From: Branchiostoma floridae
Lineage: Eukaryota; Chordata; Leptocardii; Amphioxiformes; Branchiostomatidae
NCBI RefSeq assembly: GCF_000003815.2
Contig: NC_049987.1
Location: 15,794,552 to 15,858,551, forward strand
DNA: 64,000 bases
Reading direction: 5' to 3'
The notes below the pieces were generated by a model. The model saw nothing but the letters and a program-made list of their open reading frames with translations. It had not been told where the DNA came from and did not search any database. Shown piece after piece: positions 48,736 to 54,740 of this stretch. Each line of letters opens with the position of its first letter. Position 1 is the first letter of the stretch. The position numbers and the translations under genes were made by a program.

Positions 48736-51499
48736 ACAATTAACCAATTCATCTATCAGATTGTAATATATTGCATTGTGATAGCACATCGATATCACTT
48801 TGTAATGGGGTTACTCCCGGAGCAAAACGTCGAGTAAGGTTAGATAAAATGGCATTTTGACCTTCCGTTGTTTTCTCATTAATGAATTAAGAAAGAATGA
48901 AACCGTAACGAATATAGATAGATGGGCATACAAGAATTCTAAATCTAATTTTTTGGCCATATAGATGATGTCATCAGGTTTTATTGCCCCTAATACTAAT
49001 TTTTTTCTATGAGAAAATACAGCACTTTGGTGCATAATGATGAAAGCTCGAAACTCACGTTTGCACCACTTGATATCAGCTAATGATCTGTAGTTAGGCC
49101 ATGTTGATTTGATTATATGTATGACATCCTCTGGGAACTCCAAAACTGATGCGAGCGAGCGAATAAAAAAAGTTTGGCCCCCCAAAAAAAGTTGCTTTCA
49201 GGGCTGACGTCAGAGTTGCGTTGCGCGGTAGAGGGCAAAAAATGGGAAGACGATTTGGGTGTGGCTTAAAATCCTTGAAAATCCACCTTTTCCTTGAAAA
49301 TGTTTGCCCAATCTGGAGACTTTTTGAGTTAGAAGAGACATGTAGGGTCTAAGCTTTCCTGTTTGGGTCAAAATTTGTTCAGTTCAGCAGTTCAGCTGGT
49401 GTAAGGACAGGTTTTAGTTATAGGGTGCTACTGGTTGTATCAGGAGGGAAAAGGGGTCAGAGGTGAGGTTTCTTTCATAGAGCGAGCTTTTCTCGGAGAA
49501 AGAGCAGAACAACCCTCTGTTTTCTTTGAATGGTTATAAACTAGACCCAAGTGACTTTCTGGTGGAGAAGAATTTTTAAGATTGAACTATGGGTTAGTAC
49601 TTTTTTGAAGCCTTCATTTAGTGTATTTCAACATGCTTGTCAATGGGCAGCCCTAACTTCGATGTCTGACCTTCAGTGTGAAATCAAAGTGGCCAGGAAG
49701 GTTGAAAATAGGACTAAACACACATAGTATGGTATACAAACAGTTAGGTGTAGGGACCAGTACATCATACGGGTGCAAAACATTTTTTTCTTCTTGGACC
49801 AATCCGAAAAAAACAGACCTGAAAAAAAATCAGAGGAACAGGTTTCGCCAATTACAAAATGGACACACTATGTTGGCAGGCATTTGGGGTCTTACCGGGG
49901 GGCCAAGAAGACAAGTAAGAGTTTATAGTCAATTGTACCAAGTTTCTACAGTCAAAGGTACAGAGACAGTTAGCCTTTATTACATGGAGATGGGATTTTA
50001 AAATGCCCATGGGAATCCAATAATCCACCAAACAGATTCCTTTGTAGCAAATTTGATCAATTACCATTGTTTTGAGTATTGCCAGTTCTCGAGTTTCCAC
50101 AGACAATCAGGTCCAGGTTCAGGTCCGGACCTGGAAATGATCCTCTGGACCTGAATTTTCTGTACTGGTACCTCCCCCAACCAACAATAGATTTTTTTTC
50201 TTTCTGTCCTTTCACATCTTATTCTTTGACTTTAGATTTATTTTGGCATTCTATGGCTTTAGTTATCTGTTTTCTGATACTTTTTTTTTCAATCTACGGA
50301 ATATTGTGCTCATTTTATAGCTGCTTTGTACAATTTATTGTGTGGTCGAAACTTTTTTTTTGGGGGGGGGGGAAACGGCCGAAAATTGGTGCGAGCGCGG
50401 ATGTCATCCATATAATCAAATCAACATGGCCTTATTAGAAAATAATTGTTTTCATCTAATTAAAAAAGTTAATTTTCTAATAATTACAGATCATTAGCAG
50501 ATATCAAGTCGCGCCAACGTGAGTTTGTAGCTTTCATCATTATGCACCAAAGTGCTGTATTTTCTCATAGAAAAATATATTAGGGGCAATAAATCCTGAT
50601 GAAGTCATCCATACGGCCCAAAAAATCAGATTTAGAATTCTTTCATGCCCATCTATCAATATTCGTTACAGTTCCATTCTTTCTTAATCAATTAATTAAT
50701 TATAAAACAATGGAAAGTCAAAATGCCAATTTAGCCAACCTTGAAACCTTAAGAGGAGTAGCATCAGTACAAGACAGGGGCTTCACTTTGACATTATTAC
50801 CCGCAATTCTTTTCACGGCGCATGCGTACTCGGAAGTGTGAACGAGCGTATTCCAAAAGCATAAATAGCACAGATTTATTACAGTATCTTCGTGTTCAAA
50901 ATTGACTGTAAAAATGCCATGATCGTAGTTTGAGCTCTGTGAGTGATATGTATAAGGCCATGTTGATTTGATTATATGGATGACATCCTCCAGGAACTCC
51001 AAAACTGATGCGAGCGAGCGAATAAAAAAAGTTTGGCCAAAAAAGAAAGTTGCCTTCAGTATGAAATCAAAGTGGCCAGGAGGGTTGAACATAGGACTAA
51101 ACACACATAGTATGGTATACCATGATCCTCTGGACCTGAATTTTCTGTACTGGTACCTCCCCCAACCAACAATAGATTTTTTTTTTTCTTTCCGTCCTTT
51201 CACATCTTATTCTTTGACTTAAGATTCATTTTGGCATTCTATATATGGCATTAGTTATCTGTTTTCTGATGCTTTTTTTTTCAATCTACGGAATATTTGT
51301 GCTCATTTTACATTTTACAGCTGTTTTGCACAATTTATTGTGTGGTCGAAAACTTTTTTTTTTGGAAATGGCCAAAAATTGGTGCGTATCCAATTAATCA
51401 GATCAACGTGGCCTAACCTAGAAAAAAAATCTCACCGGCTTGACTAAGATGTACAAGGCTCACCAGAACGGCGAGCACCTGGAGGTACCCAACCCTCAT
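18995..51499 (-). CDS. Polycystin-1-type 11-TM protein with pentraxin/F5-8C/LamG/C-lectin/FN3 ectodomain (41 exons)
   Basis: This is a complete gene model read exon by exon on the minus strand, start codon at 51499 and TAA at 18995. The 41 exons total 8,139 nt and 2,712 residues. Splice phases agree at every junction, and all introns but two have GT-AG ends. Domain order with approximate residues: signal peptide 1-21, pentraxin 22-220, F5/8C 221-363, LamG-like 364-571, C-type lectin 572-705, FN3 706-1107 with one extra exon, Ser/Thr-rich stalk 1108-1221, REJ/GAIN-like 1222-1600, GPS 1601-1680, TM1 near 1710, PLAT 1776-1930, TM2-TM6 1931-2195, polycystin domain 2195-2400, TM7-TM11 and pore to 2600, coiled-coil tail 2634-2712. 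GPS, PLAT and 11 membrane segments place it in the polycystin-1 family, which act as surface receptors and channel partners. The ectodomain differs from human PKD1 as I know it (no LRR or PKD repeats seen). Exons are detailed in separate entries. Confidence 0.87.
19751..21009 (-). CDS. Exons 38-40: TM9-TM11 and channel pore
   Basis: Exons 20779-21009, 20453-20537 and 19751-19983. TM9 carries an S4-like stretch with spaced basic residues (NTISLLRIVRFSQTIGKLL), followed by TM10 (LSFSVVAVVAFTAFISS). The pore helix is YSDLYQTTYALFEMML, then the selectivity position reads LGR where polycystin-2 channels have LGD. TM11 is IFFSTFMICIFILLMNFLM. The Asp-to-Arg change would put positive charge at the filter, as if this subunit tunes or blocks cation flow; that is inference. 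The exon 40 donor G|GTTGCG is weak but keeps phase with exon 41. Confidence 0.9.
21381..23594 (-). CDS. Exons 36-37: polycystin (TOP) domain, TM7 and TM8
   Basis: Exons 23420-23594 and 21381-21974. The extracellular polycystin domain between TM6 and TM7 is recognised from YSWLEEVLLPTLHPSSWYNG, then FRIGPAHLTQMRQ, GWDVQPGN, DFPLGYGTAMSFINALKD and NFYDPNLKLFSVVHMAI. TM7 is SLFLHIVFTLLFLVIHF and TM8 includes SPWNAVGWFSLICTATTISV. In polycystin-2 channels this domain caps the pore and mediates subunit contacts. Intron 36 (21975-23419) contains a long TIR element and one N gap; no exon appears to be missing because phase and protein continuity hold. Confidence 0.9.
22169..23333. mobile_element. 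Long-TIR element (GGTCACAAAGCGCG family) in intron 36
   Basis: The left end TAAAGCCCCGGTCACAAAGC is matched by a perfect inverted copy ending at 23333. A second, slightly diverged inverted end lies at about 23100-23126, so this may be two nested or adjacent copies. The interior has no intact ORF, is rich in CGTACGA-like words, and contains a 100-base N gap. TA dinucleotides flank the outer ends. Confidence 0.6.
23963..24540 (+). mobile_element. Internally deleted mariner element
   Basis: Terminal inverted repeats beginning CGAGGGGCGTGCAATAAGTA are present at both ends, flanked by TA dinucleotides as expected for mariner target duplications. The length is 578 bp; full-length mariners are about 1.3 kb. 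Inside, the ORF from 24146 starts MEPVECRAVIRFLYLKGRTP and holds the N-terminal helix-turn-helix of a mariner transposase (with RPGRPS). It then jumps directly to the C-terminal motif RWEKCITLGDSYEEKD in a shifted frame. The DDE core is missing, so it is non-autonomous. It lies in intron 35 of the polycystin-like gene. Confidence 0.85.
24822..27511 (-). CDS. Exons 31-35: TM2-TM6
   Basis: Exons 27363-27511, 26945-27074, 26591-26781, 25671-25779 and 24822-25036. TM2 contains RLSCCFTLLNTMMLASAMWY, matching the conserved start of the second segment in polycystin-1 proteins. TM3 is MTILTVFPVNLIVVQLF, TM4 VAWMAVFLVSTCSAFFVILY, TM5 spans exons 33-34 (ETLQ joined to IFVLGVVLAAIFSLPYL), and TM6 in exon 35 is TLMEFVLLLAFVALLFYAA after a Lys-rich stretch. 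TM6 is equivalent to the first segment of the TRP-like channel unit shared with polycystin-2. Introns hold a CGCGG-type MITE, a tRNA-like repeat and an internally deleted mariner. Confidence 0.88.
26115..26322. mobile_element. CGCGG foldback MITE, copy 2
   Basis: Same family as the element at 14143: starts TACTGTAAATGCATTTAAG and ends in the inverted form, with internal CGCGGTGGTTTT repeats in both orientations. It lies in intron 33 of the polycystin-like gene, 330 bases downstream (on the gene strand) of exon 33. Confidence 0.6.
26455..26540 (-). repeat. tRNA-derived sequence (SINE-like) in intron 33
   Basis: On the minus strand TAGCGTAGTGG (A-box-like), a pairable anticodon arm CTGGATTTGTGATCTGG and GGTTTGAATCC (B-box-like) occur in order, but the variable region is too long and the acceptor stem does not pair. 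It lies 126 bases upstream (plus coordinates) of exon 33. Confidence 0.4.
27745..29426 (-). CDS. Exons 28-30: PLAT/LH2 domain
   Basis: Exons 29154-29426, 28583-28743 and 27745-27923. After a basic linker the PLAT domain opens with YQLTVSTGSMFGAGTTSRVG, continues FQLGGSEG, then VMTLHIWHDNSGKGDTSSWF, LGNFVVRDV, and ends YFTCNDWLSE. This intracellular beta-sandwich between TM1 and TM2 is diagnostic of the polycystin-1 group and absent from polycystin-2. It binds phospholipid and calcium in studied members. A MITE copy lies in intron 29 at about 27993-28249. Confidence 0.92.
27993..28249. mobile_element. GCCAAAAAGCAGTTACT MITE, copy 1
   Basis: Arms of about 50 bases are inverted: the left arm runs GCCAAAAAGCAGTTACTCAA into GGATATGATTTTGGAAACGG, and the right arm repeats this in reverse. 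The non-coding centre mentions no ORF. It lies in intron 29 of the polycystin-like gene; related copies are near exons 25 and 27. Confidence 0.6.
29850..30590. mobile_element. LINE-like 3' fragment in intron 27
   Basis: Related to 9095-9482 by shared words and by minus-strand translation. The 126-codon minus ORF here has no domain I recognise and is not continuous with polycystin exons 27 or 28, which splice across it in phase 0. Confidence 0.35.
30607..31909 (-). CDS. Exons 26-27: GPS autoproteolysis motif and first transmembrane segment
   Basis: Exons 31770-31909 and 30607-30843. The GPS motif is spread over the junction: CPSWKDN, then W and GDCD in exon 26, then CKCHVTG in exon 27. GPS motifs normally cleave at HL|S or HL|T; here the site reads HVT, so the catalytic His and the Thr nucleophile are kept with Val for Leu. 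TM1 follows in exon 27 (STVVSEYILYILILVLL). The exon 27 acceptor (30844-30845) lies in sequence homologous to the end of a MITE seen elsewhere in the gene. The donor is read as AGT|GTGAAA to keep phase 0. Confidence 0.85.
30847..30985. mobile_element. GCCAAAAAGCAGTTACT MITE, copy 2 (truncated, reaches exon 27 acceptor)
   Basis: One arm of the family is present from about 30881, with the homologous outer flank (TCGATGAAGGTTAGACATCC on the plus strand) extending to within two bases of the exon 27 acceptor AG at 30844-30845. The inner part is shortened. Confidence 0.55.
31100..31575. repeat. Local duplication in intron 26
   Basis: About 85 bases around 31107-31192 recur at 31487-31572 (shared AGATAATGTCAAAGGTCTAC). 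Non-coding. Confidence 0.6.
32054..32489. mobile_element. GCCAAAAAGCAGTTACT MITE, copy 3 (abuts exon 25 donor)
   Basis: Left arm near 32088-32140 and inverted right arm near 32417-32486, with a longer centre than copy 1. The right arm ends 9 bases from the 5' end of intron 25. It occupies most of intron 25 (31910-32495). Confidence 0.55.
32496..34738 (-). CDS. Exons 21-25: REJ/GAIN-like region
   Basis: Exons are 34604-34738, 34165-34255, 33648-33814, 33263-33496 and 32496-33006, encoding residues about 1222-1600. Helix-rich sequence (LQEIVEEIDISDL, FAADLVSDLAEATRG, ETAESIVTSLDHVADTLL) precedes a strand-rich part with several N-glycosylation sites (NIS, NMT, NFS, NTT). That arrangement and the GPS just after it fit the GAIN domain and the tail of a REJ module; no canonical REJ signature is obvious. 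Exon 22 appears to end ATG|GCGAGA, a non-GT donor, which is the only way I found to keep phase. The exon 25 donor (32495) lies 9 nt from the inverted repeat of a MITE. Confidence 0.7.
34931..36022 (-). CDS. Exons 17-20: Ser/Thr/Pro-rich stalk
   Basis: Four short exons, 35888-36022, 35478-35570, 35115-35171 and 34931-34986, encode about 114 residues rich in Thr, Ser and Pro (for example SYTTTSTTDVV, TSTPTWSTSP, TTSTIG-like runs, PPLSSTISAT). Such sequence usually carries O-glycans and acts as an extended stalk. All exon starts are phase 1 and the first three end in phase 1, so each could be included or skipped without breaking frame. Exon 20 ends in phase 0 and marks the switch from the phase-1 ectodomain to the membrane half. 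Confidence 0.75.
36211..40248 (-). CDS. Exons 11-16: four fibronectin type III domains plus one intervening exon
   Basis: Exons are 39961-40248 (FN3-1), 37858-38133 (FN3-2), 37642-37761 (a short unassigned exon), 37268-37528 (FN3-3), and 36522-36657 with 36211-36335 (FN3-4). FN3 hallmarks are the strand-B tryptophan (SLRWKYP, VRVSWRKQ, ISISWLTP, LLEWMPP) and the strand-F tyrosine (YNVTVRAI, YVISATSI, YDIGVVAVS, YVIKMAAFG). FN3-1 to FN3-3 are single-exon 1-1 modules; FN3-4 is split by a phase-2 intron. The 120-nt exon 13 (starts SSCSILGRVDSSAGKN) matches no domain I know. It is phase symmetric, so it could be skipped without a frameshift. Confidence 0.85.
36835..37145. repeat. Interrupted TG/CA microsatellite
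   Basis: Long TGTGTG-rich tract broken by CATGAATG and TATCTG words in intron 14. Several Cys-Val or His-Thr ORFs here are artefacts of the repeat. Confidence 0.8.
38890..39340. repeat. About 151-bp tandem repeat, three units
   Basis: Units begin near 38901, 39052 and 39203, each with GTGTGTGGAAGGG-like starts, then CCAGAAC, TGCGATCGCAATGA-like words and ACACTGCAGGTAGCC. Similarity is clear but imperfect. It lies in intron 11. Confidence 0.6.
39778..39900 (+). pseudogene. LINE reverse-transcriptase C-terminal fragment
   Basis: A short plus-strand reading frame gives TRRRWIEGVAETVRAHGLTL followed by LLEATHLAQDR. That is the typical last segment of non-LTR retrotransposon ORF2 proteins (basic RRRW, then helix, then AQDR). 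It lies in intron 11 just before exon 11's 3' side and is antisense to the gene. Confidence 0.55.
40396..41028 (-). CDS. Exons 9-10: C-type lectin domain
   Basis: Exons 40819-41028 and 40396-40587 encode residues about 572-705. The fold is clear: CPYGWYLSGYVCYRAF at the start, EFWIGLSDLG in the middle (the WIGL motif), then WLWTDGTSIGQFTAW, NQPNYHEGDQFC, WNDANC and a final FICE. The calcium-site motifs are QPN and WND, so the sugar-binding loop is a mix of the EPN (mannose) and QPD (galactose) types. WND is intact, so calcium binding is plausible; sugar preference cannot be read. C-type lectin domains are known ectodomain modules of polycystin-1 relatives. Both outer junctions are phase 1. 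Confidence 0.92.
41845..41908. repeat. Perfect 31-bp-arm palindrome with 2-base loop
   Basis: The left arm starts ACACCAAAATTCATGTCAGC and its exact reverse complement follows after two bases. It is in intron 8, 72 bases from the exon 8 donor. The sequence has no relative elsewhere in the window. Confidence 0.9.
41980..44308 (-). CDS. Exons 7-8: LamG-like (concanavalin-type) domain
   Basis: Exons 43978-44308 and 41980-42272 encode residues about 364-571. The sequence VGRWPLNEQDGARDVTGNGN, then FLFNGSSHIRI, and later DRWHYVGGSYD, ISCLQLFDFSLNEHQI is the jellyroll pattern of LamG-like/pentraxin-related domains. The N-terminal phase is 1, the internal junction phase 2, and the C-terminal phase 1. 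Intron 7 (42273-43977) carries a piggyBac-like MITE. A 64-bp perfect palindrome lies in intron 8 shortly after the exon 8 donor. Confidence 0.82.
42746..43477. mobile_element. piggyBac-like MITE with TTAA ends
   Basis: The right end read inward is TTAACCCTATCCAGACCGGG and the left end is TTAACTCTATCCAGACCGGG, one mismatch, giving a 732-bp element with TTAA at both borders. TTAA targets and a CCC-type start are characteristic of piggyBac-derived MITEs. The interior is non-coding, contains several TGACGTCA-like and ATGGCGGACAA motifs, and has a run of G near the left end. It sits in intron 7. Confidence 0.6.
45087..46466 (-). CDS. Exons 5-6: F5/8 type C (discoidin) domain
   Basis: Exons 46180-46466 and 45087-45228 encode residues about 221-363. 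The discoidin fold is seen in the opening DAFRSPSMSASSQY, then GGWAPRTPDQREWLMVDL, TAIITQGR, the strand SYSITYGEHSG, and the closing ARYVKFHPLTWRDWPSMR. Both outer boundaries are phase 1 and the internal intron is phase 0, so the domain is a 1-1 module. These domains bind carbohydrate or phospholipid head groups at the cell surface. The exon 5 donor is taken as GTA|GTAAGT, the stronger of two nearby choices and the one that keeps frame. Confidence 0.88.
45330..46060. repeat. Dispersed repeat family (CTAGCGG type), copy 2
   Basis: Diverged member in intron 5, keeping the ACTGCAGCAGAA, ATGCAAATTAGATG and TTTGCATAATTTGAT words. Non-coding. It fills most of the space between exons 5 and 6. Confidence 0.5.
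47045..48673 (-). CDS. Exons 2-4: pentraxin domain
   Basis: Exons 48486-48673, 47891-48133 and 47045-47210 encode residues about 22-220. The pentraxin fold is recognised from a KKMTFPEP start, then HTVCYTWLS followed by GRW.FYVDG, then GHVI, GQ.QD, GG.FD and the closing GDMSCLNVWDRVLS. The family signature is normally H-x-C-x-[ST]-W-x-[ST]; here the His sits one residue further from the Cys. Pentraxins bind calcium and ligands such as phosphocholine or matrix components, so this is probably the outermost ligand-binding module. Intron 3 uses a GC donor (CAG|GCAAGT at 47890). Continuing past it would add an unrelated tail, whereas splicing gives FDVDQ joined to AYTGDM exactly as the family expects. 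Confidence 0.88.
47789..47838. repeat. (CA)n microsatellite
   Basis: About 25 CA units in intron 3. Other short simple repeats are TG at 23655-23683, TA at 24635-24662, ATCA at 48700-48732, and single-base runs near 20047, 42766, 45300, 50362 and 60651. Confidence 0.9.
48835..50750. mobile_element. Nested inverted-repeat element in intron 1
   Basis: An outer pair of arms (about 48835-49096 and 50434-50750) is inverted. Each carries the words TTAGGGGCAATAAA, ATCTATCAATATTCGTTAC and CATCATTATGCACC or their complements. Between them lies an inner element (about 49097-50433) bounded by inverted AGGCCATGTTGATTTGATTA ends followed by GCGAGCGAGCG. No intact transposase ORF is present. A shortened derivative follows at 50953-51414. 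Confidence 0.55.
50953..51414. mobile_element. Internally deleted copy of the GGCCATGTTGATTTGATTA element
   Basis: Starts with the same terminus as the inner element at 49097 and ends in a diverged inverted copy near 51395-51414. The middle keeps the same segments as the longer copy (for example GTGGCCAGGAGGGTTGAA and CCCCCAACCAACAATAGATT) but lacks the remainder. It ends just 20 bases before exon 1's donor. Confidence 0.5.
51436..51499 (-). CDS. Exon 1 of polycystin-like gene: signal peptide
   Basis: This exon encodes the first 21 residues, starting MRVGYLQVLAVLVSL and ending in LSQA, a typical hydrophobic secretion signal. The donor is G|GTGAGA, phase 1, which joins to the GT of exon 2 to give glycine, probably close to the signal-peptidase site. 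The start was chosen because it is the only in-frame ATG giving a signal peptide and because the next exon opens the pentraxin fold. Intron 1 (48674-51435) is largely filled by repeated elements. Confidence 0.8.
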
Positions 51500-52200
51500 G
51501 GCTGTTTATCTCCTATTCCTAATGTAGAAGTAAAATAAACACATTAATCACTGTGGATTTCATAATCAATATACTGTTGTTAAATGGATCATTATAATTG
51601 TGATATCAATAAATAGAATCATGAAAAATTACGCAAAATATGAAAAACGCCAACACTTTTAAAATTGTGAACACCTGCATTAAATCGTGTTATGTATTTA
51701 TAACTATATTTGTGGAAATCAACTTATCACTAACATAACTAAAAATATATTGTATCTCAACAGCGTATTTCAATGACTGTTGATGCAACATGCTTTCAAC
51801 TTGTCCATGAATGATGCTGATCTGCTGGTGTATCGCCAGAGGACGCTGTTAGACTGTTTTCCGTAGTATATTACTGTATGAACTGATGCGTGATGGATGC
51901 TAAGGTAGGCATTATAAAACTTGTCTAATTGCAGCCACATAGATTTAGCTAGCTACGTACCTAGCAGCCAAAGTTTACATGCCCGGCTACTGCTTAGTTG
52001 CATATTACAGCAACTTAAGTATGGGCGGTGAGCAAAATGCCTAGTCTGCAACAGACACCTTGGGCTGCTGTAAAATGACTTACTTATGAGCCAGATAAAC
52101 TAAATAGTTTACCAGAGGAGTATAATAACCAGCCTCGGTTGGGAGTATGTGACTCTTTGGCTATGATGAATCATTCACCATATATTAATAGGGCTTGAAA

Positions 52201-52330
52201 TACTGTAAATGCATTCAAGTTCGCGAAGATTTACTTTCGCGGTAACAAAAAAATGGAGTGTTCGTGGTGGTTTTAAGTTCGCTGGCCACCGCGAAAACAA
52301 AACCACCGCGAACATTTCTGAATTTACAGC
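52201..52330. mobile_element. CGCGG foldback MITE, copy 3 (short)
   Basis: A 130-bp shortened member of the family, starting TACTGTAAATGCATTCAAG and ending AATTTACAGC. It lies about 700 bases upstream of the polycystin start codon. Confidence 0.55.
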
Positions 52331-52674
52331 ACCTTTTTTGCATACCTGCACAGGTGCAGGTAACATTGGAAATTGCCTGGACCAGACAACTTTCACCTGC
52401 ACCACTCAGAATCTAGGAAGTATTGATCATACTAAAATCTGTTCGGAAACCATTACCACTATTCTAAGTGTGGTGCAAAGACGCTCCTGACCTGGTTTCG
52501 CATTCTTGAAAGGCGACGCCTGGTCGGGAGCAGTCCACGTGACCTCACGACACACCTGAACATTCTCACCTGCTTAAGGGGGTATTTAAACGCTGAGAAT
52601 TCCCATTTATCCCATCTTTGACGCTTTGACCTTCGCGGATTTCCCGAGCGTCCAGAGGCGGCTTTGGTTGCGTC

Positions 52675-53290
52675 ATGATTCGTCATCAGCGCCCCGCTCC
52701 ACCGCCACCGCCACCCCCCGTGCCGGCTCAGGCGGCAGCTTCGCCTCAGCCGGGCCGAGTCCAGCAAGCAGCACATTCGGGGACGGGCGGCCCAGTGTTA
52801 CCCCAGCCCCAGGCTCCACCGGTCCAGGCGCTAGCGTCAGTTGTTCCTCCAGTTCCCGGCCAGCAGGCCCAGGCTCCACCGGCCCCAGTTCCGCCGGCCC
52901 AGGGTCCACCAGTCCAGGCACAAGGGGTCGGTGTTCCTCCAGTTTCCGGCCAGCAGGCCCAGGCTCCACCGGCCCCAGTTCCGCCGGCCCAGTTTCCGCC
53001 GGCCCCGGGTCCACCAGTCCAGGCACAAGCGGCCGGTGTTCCTCCAGTTCCCGGCCAGCAGGCCCAGGCTCAGTCGGCCCCAGTTCCGCAGGCCCAGTTT
53101 CCGCCGGCCCCGGGTCCACCAGTCCAGGCTCAATCGGCCGGTGTTCCTCCAGTTCCCGGCCAGCAGGCCCAGGCTCCGCCGGCCCCAGTTCCGCCGGCCC
53201 ACGTCCCGCCGGTCCCGGGCCCACCAGTCCAGGCACAAGCGGCCGGTGTTCCTCCAGTTCCTGGCCAGCAGGCCCAGGGTGGTCTCCAGG
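52675..53290 (+). CDS. Proline/alanine/glutamine-rich repeat ORF (possible first exon)
   Basis: The ATG at 52675 opens MIRHQRPAPPPPPPPV and leads into five imperfect units of about 97-108 bp, each giving VPPVPGQQAQAPPAPVPPAQ-like sequence. All three plus frames and parts of the minus strand stay open because the repeat is GC-rich, so coding status is uncertain. In this frame composition is the most protein-like and there is an ATG. A donor-like CAGGAG|GTAGGC ends the repeat at 53290. Joining to the ORF at 55888 does not keep frame from this start, so a common transcript is unproven. Confidence 0.35.
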
Positions 53291-53439
53291 AGGTAGGCGC
53301 TTTGGTATTTTTTTGTTTTGTTCGGTCAATTTGGCCGATGCGGGATTATTTTTGTAGCGTTACAGTACTTTGTTTGCTTTGGCCTGTTTCGTTTTAACTT
53401 GTGTTTTAATTACCTTTGCCAGAATGGCTAAGGTTATGT

Positions 53440-54740
53440 TTTGGGCTTGTGAGTCTGTGTGTGTGTCTGTGTGTGTGTCTGTTAACAGCATAACTCGAGA
53501 AGCCTTGGATGGATCCCGATGATATTTGGTAGGTGGGTAGGGGTCGGGAAAACGAAGGTCAAGTTCGATAATGGGCCCCCTAGCGGCTTGCTAAGGTACT
53601 GCAGTAGAACCTCAATTTTTTATATCTCGTGTTCTGGACATGCTGTGATCATGATTTTTGAGTGGTAGATAGTCCTCGAGGCAGAGAGTAAGTGCTGTGA
53701 GTTTGGGCCCCCTAGCGGCTTTTTTGGAACTGCAGGCGCCGGTTTCCTTTCAAACTTTGGACGAGAATAACTCTACAACGTGTTGACGGATCGTCATGAT
53801 TTTTGGTATGTAGATAGAATGAGTGATGACTTACATAATGGTATACTAATTATGCAAATCAACAGCTAATTTGCATAATTAATGAGGAAAATTCATAAAT
53901 CCACTGCATTCCATGATAGGACTTTCAAACTTGTCACATATGTAGCTGGGAAGGAGAGAAATGTCGATAGATATCAATTATGCAAATGATGACCTCATTT
54001 GCATAATTAATGAGAAAATATGAACATGTTGACGGATCATCATGTTTTTTGGTATGTAGGTAGCGTAAGTGAAGACCTACATAATGAGATACCAATTATG
54101 CAAATCAACAGCTAATTTGCATAATTAATGATGGTATTTTATAAATTCACTACATTCCATGATAGGACTTTAAAACTTGTCACATATGTAGCTGAGAAAG
54201 AGAGAAATGTCAATACATATTTATCATGCAAATGATGATCTCATTTGCATAATTAATGAGAAAATATGAACGTGTTGACGGATCGTCATGATTTTTGGCA
54301 TGTAGATAGCCCAAGTGAAGACTTATATAATGTGATACTTATTATGCAAAAAAACAGGTAATTTGCATAATTGATTAGGAAAAGTTAATAAATCCACTGC
54401 ATTCCATTATAGTACTTTCATCAAAGTTGTCACATATGTAACTGAGAAAGAGGGAAGAGAGTAAGAGGTGTATTTAAAGACTTTGAAAGAGAATGAATCA
54501 AAGGATCATCATGATTTTTGGTATGCTGATAGCTTAAGTAATGCTTGATACAATTTGATATCAATTAATTGTAACTTGGGATCTAATTTGCATAATGAAT
54601 GCCGAACTTTTATAAACCAACTCCAAGCATATAATTATAAAGAAAATGAAATGAGTAACGCATTTGTCTGCATACATCATTCTACATAACAAACCTGGTT
54701 TATTTGGCAAAGGTATGTGTTCGTGGAACTCTAGTTGTTA
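53440..54740. repeat. Dispersed repeat family, copy 3, with about 246-bp internal tandem units
   Basis: Units start with TGTTGACGGATCGTCATGAT near 53781, 54027 and 54273, and a diverged one near 54495. Each carries inverted pairs of the octamer ATGCAAAT/ATTTGCAT and the word AATTAATGAG. At least ten perfect octamers occur between 53.85 and 54.6 kb. Non-coding. Confidence 0.7.

Noticed and set aside
50079-50438. 119-codon plus ORF in intron 1
   Set aside because: Lies wholly in the repeated inverted element; no domain.
52673-53329. Minus-strand 218-codon and 133-codon ORFs over the proline-rich repeat
   Set aside because: They mirror a GC-rich tandem repeat free of stops; no signal, domain or splice context supports coding.
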